Shown piece after piece: positions 26,863 through 38,888 of a stretch of DNA of 64,000 nucleotides. The notes beneath the pieces were generated by a model. The model was not told the DNA's origin and ran no database searches. It saw only the letters and a program-made list of their open reading frames with translations. Source of the stretch: Clostridia bacterium (GTDB lineage: Bacteria > Bacillota > Clostridia > Oscillospirales > CAG-272); contig JAFQRL010000021.1 in the NCBI GenBank assembly GCA_017410065.1, positions 1 to 64,000 on the forward strand, written 5' to 3'. A program made the translations under genes and the position numbers. Within the stretch, counting starts at the first letter, position 1, and the number at the start of each line of letters is the position of its first letter.

Positions 26863-28872
26863 ATGTCAAAATGGATACCCTTCCCTGCTTATGCCGACTC
26901 TTTCCCCTTTGATATAAGGTTCGCGTTTGGGGACGAAGCCCCTGCGGGTAAGCACGGCTTTTTGACCGTTAAGGGAGATAAATTCGTATTTGAGGACGGC
27001 ATGGTTGCGAAATTCTGGGGTGCAAACTTCAATTCCGCCCTCTGCTTTCCCTCCCACGAATACGCCGAGCAGGTAGCAAGAAGAGTTGCCGCCGCGGGTG
27101 TAAACATCGTCAGGCTACATCAGATGGATGCGGATTGGTCAACACCGAATATTTTCCAATTTGCAAAGGGTCCTCGCCTTGTGAAAACGGGGATCGCCGA
27201 CCCCGAGAGCCTTGACAGAATGGATTATCTTATCAAGTGTCTCAAGGAAAACGGTGTTTACATTTATATGGACATACTCACCTACCGCAAATTTAGAACT
27301 GCGGAAACGTCGGTTGGTGCAGAAAAGCTTGTTTCGGGCGCGAAGATATACAGCTATATCGATCCCGAGATTATACAGCTTCAAAAGGAGTTTGCCGAGT
27401 TCCTCTGGACACACGTAAATCCGTACACGGGTCTGGCTTACAAGGACGACCCCGCGGTGGCTCTCACCGAAATTACCAACGAGGACGACCTCTTTGCAAG
27501 GTCTATGTCGGGTGATAAGATCGAGCCGTTCTACACCGAGTTCTGCGATATGTACCGCGAGTGGGCGATAAAGAACGGCTACGAGGAGGACGCAAAGGAC
27601 TTCGACCCCGATATCAACACCCCCTCTATGATAGAGTTTAAATCCGAGGTTATGGAAAACCATTACAAGACCATGACCGAGTGCTGGAGAAAAATCGGAG
27701 TAAAAATCCCCATTTGCGGCACCAACTGGACCGAGTGCGCCGCGACGGTCAGGGCGCAAAGATACACCGATTTCAACGACGGGCACGCCTACCTCTATTG
27801 GATTGAGCACTCCCGTATGAACGATAAAATCAGGAACTTCAGCGACGATTCGCTGACTACCCATACCTCACTGTTGGCTCCTCAGATTTACGGCAGAATT
27901 GCAGACAAGCCCTATTTCATTTCCGAGTGGGACGAGCCTTGGCCTATGACCCTCAGAGCCGAATCACCCATACTACTCGCGGCGGTCAGCTGTCTTCAGG
28001 GCTGGAGCGGTGCGACCATCCACACCTATGCTTACGGCAACCGCCACAATGAGTTCCAGCCGCTTGGGATGGAAGTATCCTCCAGAGTTATGGGTATGGG
28101 ATATCACCGCCAGGGGCAGTTTACCACTTGGAACGATCCTGCAAAATTCGGTCTTTTTCCTCACGCCGCACTTATGGTTCGCCGCGGCGACGTTAAGACC
28201 TCCGAGGGTATGCTGGGCATCAATCTCGATAATCCCACTGCAAAGATGGAGGACTACAACACCAAGGAATACCTTGCATCTATGTCCAACGTAGCGGAAT
28301 ATACTAGGGCGGGAGTTGAGTTTGATGACTGTCCCTCGAGGCTTGCTACCGCTCACGTCTCCATCAACGATAAGCTTGTGCCCGGAGACGGCAAAATTGT
28401 GGTTTCTGACACCGGCGAGCTCTACAAGAACACCGAGGAGCAATACGGCATTATCGACTCCGCCCGTTCACAGGTTGTATACGGCTATATCGGCGTAAAC
28501 AGGACTCTTAAAACCGAGAACCTTAAGATTAAGTGCAAGACCGACTTTGCGGTAATTGCCGCGTCCTCTCTTACCGACGAGCCTCTCGCAAGCACCGATA
28601 ACATTATCCTCTCCGCCGTGGGAAGAGTCTCCAACACAGACGAGGTAAGAGAAAACGGACTTCTCACCGAGATAGGCAAAACGCCTATTCTTGCCGAGGT
28701 AATCGAGGCCGAGGTGCAGCTGAAGAACGCAACAGAGAATATGGTCGTCTACGGAATCACCGCAGAGGGATACTACACCGGAACTATTCCCTCAACCTAT
28801 GAAAACGGCACACTAAAATTCAAAATCGGAGATAAATTCCCCAGCATCTACTATCACATAGTTAAAGGTTAA
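26863..28872 (+). CDS. Putative glycoside hydrolase, clan GH-A TIM barrel
   Basis: 669 residues, no signal peptide. Barrel start FEDGMVAKFWGANFNSALCF, then GVNIVRLHQMDADW as in GH5-like enzymes. A likely acid/base Glu is in VALTEITNEDDLF near residue 205, and a likely nucleophile Glu in PYFISEWDEPWPM near residue 355. The last ~250 residues are beta-sandwich. I cannot assign a GH family. ATG 26863 has AAAGGA upstream; a TTG at 26845 would put this site inside the gene. It is first in an operon with the ceramidase-like and TIM-barrel proteins, opposite an AraC/GH28 pair, which suggests a pectic or host-glycan substrate. Confidence 0.82.
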   Translation: MSKWIPFPAYADSFPFDIRFAFGDEAPAGKHGFLTVKGDKFVFEDGMVAKFWGANFNSALCFPSHEYAEQVARRVAAAGVNIVRLHQMDADWSTPNIFQFAKGPRLVKTGIADPESLDRMDYLIKCLKENGVYIYMDILTYRKFRTAETSVGAEKLVSGAKIYSYIDPEIIQLQKEFAEFLWTHVNPYTGLAYKDDPAVALTEITNEDDLFARSMSGDKIEPFYTEFCDMYREWAIKNGYEEDAKDFDPDINTPSMIEFKSEVMENHYKTMTECWRKIGVKIPICGTNWTECAATVRAQRYTDFNDGHAYLYWIEHSRMNDKIRNFSDDSLTTHTSLLAPQIYGRIADKPYFISEWDEPWPMTLRAESPILLAAVSCLQGWSGATIHTYAYGNRHNEFQPLGMEVSSRVMGMGYHRQGQFTTWNDPAKFGLFPHAALMVRRGDVKTSEGMLGINLDNPTAKMEDYNTKEYLASMSNVAEYTRAGVEFDDCPSRLATAHVSINDKLVPGDGKIVVSDTGELYKNTEEQYGIIDSARSQVVYGYIGVNRTLKTENLKIKCKTDFAVIAASSLTDEPLASTDNIILSAVGRVSNTDEVRENGLLTEIGKTPILAEVIEAEVQLKNATENMVVYGITAEGYYTGTIPSTYENGTLKFKIGDKFPSIYYHIVKG

Positions 28873-28932
28873 TTGCCCCGTTAAGTATAAATTCAATTTA
28901 GAAAATAAACAAACAGAAAGGGTTAATTGGAT

Positions 28933-30384
28933 ATGTCACTCAAAATTGGATTAAGCAAAATCGACTTTACGCCACCCGCTCCGGTTTCGCTTTCCGGTCA
29001 GTTCAGACTCAGAGTCTCAGAGGGCGTAGAATCCCCTCTTATGGCCAAGGTTTTTGCCGCGGAAGCTAATGGCGAGCAGCTTATAATATGCGCCTGCGAC
29101 TTGGGCGGCGTAATCAACGAATTCTGTAACGACGTTCGCCGTAAGGTTTCCGAGCTCTGCTCTGATATCGATACCGATAAGATCATAATTTCGGCAACTC
29201 ATATTCATACCGGCCCTGACACGTATCCCAAGAGGCCCCTCGGCTTCATTGAACAAAAATATCTTCCCGACGGTGTTCACGTTGTTGCGAACGAGGAGAT
29301 CCCACCCGAAATGTGGGACGGCAACAAGTGCCGCGACTACGTTTCCACCTGCGCGGCAAAGGCTATCGTTGACGCTTGGAAAAAGAGAGATGAATGCTAC
29401 TTTGGCGCGGCCTTTGGCAGAGCCGTAGTAGGTCATTGCAGACGCGCGATCTACGACGACGGTTCGGCTCTGCTGTTTGGAAGATCTCAAAGACCGGATT
29501 TCTTTGATATCGAGGCTACCAACGATTCAGGTGTCGAGCTTCTCTACGTATTTGACAAAAATAAGCGTCCGATCGGCGCACTGGCAAACGTTGCCTGCCC
29601 TGCTCAGGTTGTTGAGGATATGAAGGTTATGTCCTCCGACTATTGGGGCAAGGTGCGCGATTGGGTACATCGTGAGCTTGGCGATGACTTTGTTCTCGTC
29701 GGCCTATGCTCCGCGGCGGGCGATCAATGTCCTGTCGAGCTCGTGCGCCGTCAACGTGGAACAGACCCTTATTACAGGCGTAGCGACTCCTACCAGATGG
29801 AAAATCAATTTGAAGGTGCTTACGAGATCGGTAAACGCCTTGGCCGTGAAATAGTAGAAAGAATACCCGAGGCCGAAGCGATAATGAAAAACGACGCTCT
29901 CATCATCAACGAGACCGTGAATATCGATTTTCCGCTCCGCAGGGTAAGCGAGGCTGAGTACGAGGAGGCTCTCGCTAAGCTCAGAGCAAAGGTTGAGACC
30001 TTTGGAACTAAGGCTATAACACCCGGACAGATGAGCGATATTTACATTTACGCCGGCTCGATCAAAAGATACTTCGTGCAAAAGGAAACAAACAGCGTAA
30101 GAGGCAGAGTTCACATCGCAAGATTTGACGACATCGCCTTCGCCTCCAATCCGTTTGAGCTGTTTATTGCCTTTGGAAACCGTATCAGAGCTATGAGCCC
30201 CGCGGCGCAGACCTTCCTCATCCAGCTGGCAGACGGCACTCTCGGCTATCTTCCGACAAAGAGAGCCCAGGAGGGCGGTCACTACTCCGCTTACGTTTCC
30301 AGCGGAAACACCGATTATGAGGGTGGTAATCTTCTGGTGTACAAAACCATTGACACGATAATGAAAATGTGGGATAATAAATAA
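28933..30384 (+). CDS. Neutral/alkaline ceramidase N-terminal-like protein
   Basis: 483 residues, no signal peptide. It begins KIGLSKIDFTPPAPVSLSGQ, the usual opening of the family, followed by the metal-binding ISATHIHTGPDTYP near residue 90 (compare THTHSGPG). In true ceramidases the nucleophile serine sits in a GDVSPN loop; here the corresponding segment is SAAGDQCPVEL, with Cys at the Ser position, so ceramide hydrolysis is doubtful. Members in gut bacteria are common beside glycoside hydrolases with unknown roles. ATG 28933 is preferred to TTG 28927. It lies 60 bp after the first operon gene. Confidence 0.85.
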   Translation: MSLKIGLSKIDFTPPAPVSLSGQFRLRVSEGVESPLMAKVFAAEANGEQLIICACDLGGVINEFCNDVRRKVSELCSDIDTDKIIISATHIHTGPDTYPKRPLGFIEQKYLPDGVHVVANEEIPPEMWDGNKCRDYVSTCAAKAIVDAWKKRDECYFGAAFGRAVVGHCRRAIYDDGSALLFGRSQRPDFFDIEATNDSGVELLYVFDKNKRPIGALANVACPAQVVEDMKVMSSDYWGKVRDWVHRELGDDFVLVGLCSAAGDQCPVELVRRQRGTDPYYRRSDSYQMENQFEGAYEIGKRLGREIVERIPEAEAIMKNDALIINETVNIDFPLRRVSEAEYEEALAKLRAKVETFGTKAITPGQMSDIYIYAGSIKRYFVQKETNSVRGRVHIARFDDIAFASNPFELFIAFGNRIRAMSPAAQTFLIQLADGTLGYLPTKRAQEGGHYSAYVSSGNTDYEGGNLLVYKTIDTIMKMWDNK

Positions 30385-30459
30385 GGGCGTCAGATAACCC
30401 CGATGCGCTCCCCAATGAATTCATTTTATGAAACACATAACCCTACAAGGAGAATAAAA

Positions 30460-31548
30460 ATGAAAAGATTAAAAACGGGCGCCGCCTATCACGGAAACAG
30501 AATGACCTCTCACGTTATTTCCGATATGCACGAGATGGCGAGAGCGGATATGGATATCGTTGTTCATATGCTTTCACATATGGATATGGAGAGGCACTCT
30601 AGGGCAATGGCAGATATCTTCAAGGCGAGCGAGGCCGAGGGGCTTGAGGTTTGGGTCGATAATTTCGGACTTTGGGGTGAGCCCGGCGATAAAGCGCACT
30701 TCCTTATGTACCACCCCGAGGCAAAGGTGCAGTTTGCAGATGGAACATTTCACCCATTCAAGCCCTGCTTTAATTCGCCCGAATACCGCGGGTTCGTTAA
30801 GGATTGGATAGACAAGGTGCGAGAGCTTGGCGGAAAAACTATCTTCTGGGACGAGCCCAATCTTCCTTTGAAGAGGACGGAGATCGAGGGCGAATTTATA
30901 AGCGCCTGTTGCTGCCCAAGATGCGCGAAGCTTTTTGAGGAACGCTACGGAAAGAAGATGCCACTTATTGCGGACGTTGACGTTGCGCGCTTCAGAAGCG
31001 ACACGATCACAGAATTTCACGAATTTATTACCGCATATGCAAAATCCTTGGGAATGAGAAACGTTATCACACTTCTTCCCAATCAGATGGAGAGAATATA
31101 TAACAAGGTTGATATGAGCGACAAGATCGACGTTGTTGACGCTTCGAGAATTTGTGCAATAAAGGATGTCGACGATTTTGGCACAGATCCCTATTGGTTT
31201 GGCACTCCCGCCTATGCTCCAGGCGGAAACCCTTACGAGTACGTTTATAACTCAAGCCGAAATTGCATCGACGTTGCAAATAAATACGGCAAAGACAGCC
31301 ACATCTGGATACAAGGATACGGAGCAAAGCGCGGCCGCGAAGAGGAGATAATAATTGCGGCTGAGGCTGCCTACGATGCAGGCGCAAGAACTATACTTTC
31401 CTGGAGCTATGGTGGAGGGGAGGCAAACAACTACCGCTCCGAGAACACGGCGAAAACCCAATGGATGACAGAGGAGGCTTTCCGCCGCATCAAGAGCCTG
31501 GATAGAGACAGGCTTCTCGCAGAAAACCGCGCGAAATATAAAAAATAA
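30460..31548 (+). CDS. Unassigned TIM-barrel hydrolase-like protein
   Basis: 362 residues, soluble. Barrel-like strands GLEVWVDNFGLWGE, GKTIFWDEPNLPL (Glu near residue 130 is a candidate catalytic residue) and DSHIWIQGYGAK, closing with ARTILSWSYGGGEAN. A Cys cluster ISACCCPRCAKLFEERYG near residue 150 resembles the CxCPxC-F-G segment seen in several uncharacterised glycosidase-like families and may bind zinc. AAGGAG precedes ATG. It is the last gene of the three-gene operon before a bidirectional terminator. Confidence 0.72.
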   Translation: MKRLKTGAAYHGNRMTSHVISDMHEMARADMDIVVHMLSHMDMERHSRAMADIFKASEAEGLEVWVDNFGLWGEPGDKAHFLMYHPEAKVQFADGTFHPFKPCFNSPEYRGFVKDWIDKVRELGGKTIFWDEPNLPLKRTEIEGEFISACCCPRCAKLFEERYGKKMPLIADVDVARFRSDTITEFHEFITAYAKSLGMRNVITLLPNQMERIYNKVDMSDKIDVVDASRICAIKDVDDFGTDPYWFGTPAYAPGGNPYEYVYNSSRNCIDVANKYGKDSHIWIQGYGAKRGREEEIIIAAEAAYDAGARTILSWSYGGGEANNYRSENTAKTQWMTEEAFRRIKSLDRDRLLAENRAKYKK

Positions 31549-31566
31549 AAAAGCTAAATATAGTTT

Positions 31567-31613
31567 AAAACTGCCATAATTGCAAACAATTATTTGCAAT
31601 TATGGCAGTTTTT
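31567..31613. terminator. Bidirectional terminator
   Basis: AAAACTGCCATAATTGCAAA, short loop, TTTGCAATTATGGCAGTTTT: about 20 bp of perfect stem between the convergent hydrolase operon and beta-galactosidase gene. Confidence 0.92.
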
Positions 31614-31687
31614 GTGTGTGATGGATATAAAAACGATGTCTATTTTTTATGCAGTTTATCTTTCAAAAAATATGTTGAGAGTTAAAC

Positions 31688-34507
<2,820 letters not shown>

Positions 34508-34564
34508 TCACTCCTTATAAGGATCTTTTTATTAAAAAATTGCTGTCGTTGTTTCGCATTGCCG

Positions 34565-37500
34565 TTATGCGGTTATGGAACTTAGCTCCGATCTCCACTC
34601 ATCCGCCTTTTGGTTATCTCCCAAAATCTCGTTGAGTTCTATAAGCTTTTGCAAAGTATTCTTTACATTATTAATATTTTCAAGTCCAAACCTCTGCAAA
34701 AGCTCCTTCATTTTAACAAGCTTTCTTTCGGCGATTTTTGCGGCAGCCGATGCATTATCCGCATCGCTGAGAATAGATATGGCGAGGTCAAATTTTTCTA
34801 CGTATTCATTGAGATATAATTTGCTTTCATTGAGATATAATTTGCTGAATTTTTCCTCATAGCATATCACGGCAAAATCGATATAATCGGATAGCATCAC
34901 AGCGAGGATATCCTTCGGGAACCTTGGCATAAGGTCCTTTACTTCCTCGTAGCCATCCCGCAGGATCTCGGCGTTTCTTATGGATTTATAGCCAACGTCG
35001 TAGCCGCGCTTACGGTATTTAAGTGCACCTAATGCAGCCTCGGCGGCAGAGTCTAGCTCTCCTCGTTTTTTGTGCATACGGCATCTTTCCATAAAGACGT
35101 TTGCAATGCCGTAGCAGGCGGAGCTTTCACCTTCGGTTTCCATATAGGCAATGAGGGATGCCTCGGCGAGATCAAGATAGCGCAGCTGCTCGGCGTGATC
35201 ACCGTTTAAGCCCATTATTTGCGAGAGCAGCTGATATGCGGAAGCAACATTTCTTACGCGACTTATATCCTCGGGATATTTTTTTAGAATTGCTATTTTC
35301 TTTTCGCAGAGCACTCTCACTTTTTCAACGTACCCATCAGGATACCACGTGATGAGGGCGTTTATCCTTTTATCATATAGCAGAAGAAGCTTATCGTCAA
35401 GCTTTTCGCTAGACGGTAGCGACTCCGCAAAGCGTAATAATTCCTCTTCGTTATTAAAGGAACGCCATTTTTCCCTGTCGTATTCGGCATAATGTTGGTT
35501 AGCGAGATAGTACACACTGCCGAGATCATCTATCAAGCCGCTATCGCGGAGTGTTGCCTGCTCGCAAAGCCACACGGCATAATCAACACAGCAGGCTATG
35601 GAAACGTCCGTCCTGATCAGCTTCAGTGCCGCGCTTGAAAGAACCGACGGAGCCACAGAGTCCAGGTTGTCTGAGATAAGCTTTTTCAGGCGTTCAAACT
35701 GATAGGAGGATGCGATCGACTCCCGCGCATAGGCTAAAATCCCCTCCTCAATGCTTGAATAGCTAAGCTCGCCGCTATCAAATCCCCAGCTTGTCCTATA
35801 AGCCTTTTTGCTCTCCAGCTCTTTTTTTGCGCGCTCCTCCGCCTTAAGGCGCTCTTTTTCAAGCTTTACCTCGTCGTGGGTCGGGTTAGGCTCGTGATCC
35901 TCAATGCCGCTTATAAGGTCGGGGTTTCCTTCAAGGGTGCGAAGCTCTCTCATCCATTTTTTATAATGCTCGTTATAACGCTTGCGCTCATCTGCGTTGT
36001 TGACCGGTCCGTCCGAGTAGAACGGTTCGTCAACTGAGAAGATCGTTCCTTCGGTGAATTGCTTGTAGATATCAATGAGATCATTGACAATGTTTATCCG
36101 TCCGTCTCCATCACTCAAAGCAAAAAGAGAAGCAAGATATTCAGCCCTTTTATTGAGAGCGGCGGTCTGATCGGGGTTATCCTTGAAATCACCGAACTTT
36201 CTGTAATAATAGCTCGCTAACGTTCCCCAATCCTCGGCAAGCCTCTCATAGCTCTCGAGCTTCTCCTCCGGAGGTGCGGCCTCCTCAAGTGCTATGGCGG
36301 AGAGGATATTTTCTGTTGCTCTCTCAAGGGGCTCGCAGATGGGCGCGGGATAGTCTATGCTTTTCCTGTCGTCCCTTGCTTTATGGCAAGCGGAGAGCTG
36401 CCTGAAGCACCGTGCCAGGTCTTTTCTGTATTTCGGGTCGGATGCATAGAGCTCCTCAAAAAGCTCCTTTGCTTTGATGACAGTTTCAAGAGTGTTCATC
36501 GCAAGGTAGTTCTCTGCCACGACCCGCTTCATCTTCTCATTTTGGCGTTTCGAGCCGTTTATGTAAAGTTTAGTTGGCTTTACATAGTATTGCTCCGCTT
36601 TTATGAAGTCTCCCTTAAGCTCATATATTTTGCCGATCGTCTTAAAGGTGAGGCATATATCGGAGTTATATTTTTCGGGGGAGCGAATAGCGAGAGCGGA
36701 GAGAGACTCCTCTGCCACGCGAAGTGCCGCAAGTGCCTCGCCGATATAGGGCGATGCCCCGACCTCTCTCCAATTCGGGGTGGTCTTGCTAGCCTTGTAA
36801 AGATATATTCTGCCCAGGGTCAGATTAATGAGTCCGACGTTTTCAAGAGTTGCGTGCTCGGGGTTTTCTTCATATAAATCCCTCAAGGTGAGAGCGGAAT
36901 CAAGCGCGGCTTCAAGACGCGCACCCTCCTCGCCGTCGTAAAGGCTTTTCGACATATCCAGCATAAATTCAGCGTACTCTCTGAATATATAAAGGCAGGT
37001 GAGATTTTCCTCCGCCTCGGGGAGAAGCTTCTCGTAAAGGCGAATGGCACTGAGCCTGTTTTCCATCCACTTTCTGCCTGTTGCCAGCATAATCAGGATA
37101 TCTATCTTGGTTTTTATTTCCTTGATATAGACCTCTGCCGAGCGACGGAGCTCCTCCATCTTCCTAGCTATGATCCTAGCCTTTCTTGCACGGTAGTCGG
37201 TTTCGATCTCATCCTCGTCAAGCACCTCGCAGGCACCTTCAAGGTCGCCCTCCTCAAAGAGGGTATACGCCATTCTGTGGCGGTCGCTGACAAAGCCTCC
37301 GACCTCGTCCCTGCTGCGGCGGACGGAAAACTCGAAAATCTCGTTTTCTGTCTGCTCTATCTCCGCCTTAAGCTTTGCGCGCTTTGAGGCAAGAAGGGTA
37401 TATTTTTCAAGCTCCGCGGAATCCTTTAAAAGCTCGCCGCGCTTGAAGCGAACGTGGAGAGGATAGTATTCGCTGTCAAGCTGTGACAGCTTTTCCTTCT

Positions 37501-38095
37501 GCTCGGTGAGGGCGCGGCTATTGAGGAATTCGGAGACGTTTTCAAGCTCCAGCCCTTCCATTTTTACGCCGTTTATCGCAACACGCCCCTCCTCTAATTC
37601 AACGGAGGAGATATCAAGCTTCTGCGCAACGAAATTGAGAGCTATTCTCAATTTCACCGTGTCTATATTCTTGAAGGTGCCGTAATAATGCTTTAAGGAG
37701 TCGTTGAGCTCGGACATAAATTCGGTGACGGAGGCATCCGCCCGCTCTCCCTCTCCAAGCTGCTTGAAATAGACGTATATCTTTGGCAGATGCTCGGCAG
37801 ACTCGCGGAATTTTTTCAGCGCGTGTCGGAATTCCTCATAGGAAAATTCGCCGAATCTTGTGTAGACCAGAATAAAGCACATCTCACATTCGGCAAGGCT
37901 TTCGTTTATTATATCCTGTGTTCGTGAGTCGGTTACGTAGGGATCGATCTGCTCGCAACGGACGGGCTTGATCTTTATATCGTACTGCTCCTCGTATACG
38001 TCGCTCATATTGCGGATGAACACCTCGAGCTCGTTGCGCTCGGCGGCGAACTCCGTGATGGACGAAGCGAGGAATATCTTTATAACCTTTTTCAT
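34565..38095 (-). CDS. Giant DUF4062-like N-terminal, TPR-like helical repeat protein
   Basis: 1176 residues, soluble, no membrane segment and no Walker A motif. Residues 1-~120 match the DUF4062 pattern (KIFLASSITEFAAERNELEV, then ECEMCFILVYTRFGEFSYEEF), a fold related to TIR/nucleoside-deoxyribosyltransferase domains. The remaining ~1050 residues are helical, with repeated amphipathic pairs of TPR type (EQYYVKPTKLYINGS, LRYLDLAEASLIAYME). Near the C-terminus KLYLNE repeats, encoded by a duplicated ~17-bp DNA unit near 34810-34848. GGAGG lies 4 nt before ATG 38095. DUF4062 heads sensor-type multidomain proteins, often linked to defence or stress; no partner gene is adjacent. Confidence 0.8.
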   Translation of the reverse strand: MKKVIKIFLASSITEFAAERNELEVFIRNMSDVYEEQYDIKIKPVRCEQIDPYVTDSRTQDIINESLAECEMCFILVYTRFGEFSYEEFRHALKKFRESAEHLPKIYVYFKQLGEGERADASVTEFMSELNDSLKHYYGTFKNIDTVKLRIALNFVAQKLDISSVELEEGRVAINGVKMEGLELENVSEFLNSRALTEQKEKLSQLDSEYYPLHVRFKRGELLKDSAELEKYTLLASKRAKLKAEIEQTENEIFEFSVRRSRDEVGGFVSDRHRMAYTLFEEGDLEGACEVLDEDEIETDYRARKARIIARKMEELRRSAEVYIKEIKTKIDILIMLATGRKWMENRLSAIRLYEKLLPEAEENLTCLYIFREYAEFMLDMSKSLYDGEEGARLEAALDSALTLRDLYEENPEHATLENVGLINLTLGRIYLYKASKTTPNWREVGASPYIGEALAALRVAEESLSALAIRSPEKYNSDICLTFKTIGKIYELKGDFIKAEQYYVKPTKLYINGSKRQNEKMKRVVAENYLAMNTLETVIKAKELFEELYASDPKYRKDLARCFRQLSACHKARDDRKSIDYPAPICEPLERATENILSAIALEEAAPPEEKLESYERLAEDWGTLASYYYRKFGDFKDNPDQTAALNKRAEYLASLFALSDGDGRINIVNDLIDIYKQFTEGTIFSVDEPFYSDGPVNNADERKRYNEHYKKWMRELRTLEGNPDLISGIEDHEPNPTHDEVKLEKERLKAEERAKKELESKKAYRTSWGFDSGELSYSSIEEGILAYARESIASSYQFERLKKLISDNLDSVAPSVLSSAALKLIRTDVSIACCVDYAVWLCEQATLRDSGLIDDLGSVYYLANQHYAEYDREKWRSFNNEEELLRFAESLPSSEKLDDKLLLLYDKRINALITWYPDGYVEKVRVLCEKKIAILKKYPEDISRVRNVASAYQLLSQIMGLNGDHAEQLRYLDLAEASLIAYMETEGESSACYGIANVFMERCRMHKKRGELDSAAEAALGALKYRKRGYDVGYKSIRNAEILRDGYEEVKDLMPRFPKDILAVMLSDYIDFAVICYEEKFSKLYLNESKLYLNEYVEKFDLAISILSDADNASAAAKIAERKLVKMKELLQRFGLENINNVKNTLQKLIELNEILGDNQKADEWRSELSSITA

Positions 38096-38219
38096 ACTGC
38101 CTCCACGGTTTCTGCTTTTGTTCAGTATACCACACTTCGACCTCTTTGTCAACGAGGTTTTAATCCGCCGGAAATAAATTTTGAAAAATCTATATTTTTT
38201 ATAAAAATATGTCAATATC

Positions 38220-38249
38220 TTGACAATTATGCGACTTTAGTGATACAGT
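38220..38249 (+). promoter_or_regulatory. Putative promoter of the sigma/anti-sigma operon
   Basis: TTGACA, 18-bp spacer, TACAGT; about 58 bp before the sigma-factor ATG. Confidence 0.5.
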
Positions 38250-38306
38250 ATTATTGGCGATGGCGGATATTTTTTATATTTGCCGAGCCGAAGAGGGAGT
38301 GTAAAA

Positions 38307-38888
38307 ATGAATTCTGCAAAAAGAAATCCTTCCGACGGAGAGATCATTGAGCTTTATTTTGCAAGAAACGAAGAAGCCATTGATGCCACCGACGGAAAAT
38401 ACGGCAGGTATCTATCCGTGATCGGATACAATATTCTGCACGAAAAATGGAGCACCGACGAGGCGTTGAACGACACCTATTACGCCACCTGGAACAGGAT
38501 ACCACCCGAGCGGCCAAACATTTTTCAGGCGTTCTTATCAAAAATTATGCGCAATATCTCCATCTCAAAATTCCGCAAGGAGCACGCAAAGAGCCGTGTG
38601 AGCTCGGAACTGGTTACTTCTCTTGAGGAGCTTTCGGACTGTATCGTTTCGGAGGCAAGCACGGAGGAGGATCTCAAAATCAAGGAGATCGCGGAAATAC
38701 TCAACAAATTTTTATCCGACATAGATAAGAGGAAAAGATTTATCTTTGTGTGCAGATACTACTACGCGGACAGCGTTAAGAGTATCGCGGGAATGCTGGG
38801 TATGAACCAAAGAACTGTATACCGCGTGCTGGAGGAGCTGCGAAGGGAGCTTCGCGAAAGGCTTGAAAAGGAGGGTATCACCGTATGA
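38307..38888 (+). CDS. ECF-type RNA polymerase sigma factor
   Basis: 193 residues. Region 2 spans ~20-100 (LSVIGYNILHEKWSTDEALNDTYYATWNRIP, FQAFLSKIMRNISISKFRKE). Region 4 spans ~130-193 with YYADSVKSIAGMLGMNQRTVYRVLEELRR as the HTH. GAGGGAG precedes ATG 38307. The stop overlaps the next ATG by 4 bp (ATGA), the usual coupling of an ECF sigma to its anti-sigma factor. It would direct transcription of a regulon responding to the ectodomain of its partner. Confidence 0.9.
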   Translation: MNSAKRNPSDGEIIELYFARNEEAIDATDGKYGRYLSVIGYNILHEKWSTDEALNDTYYATWNRIPPERPNIFQAFLSKIMRNISISKFRKEHAKSRVSSELVTSLEELSDCIVSEASTEEDLKIKEIAEILNKFLSDIDKRKRFIFVCRYYYADSVKSIAGMLGMNQRTVYRVLEELRRELRERLEKEGITV

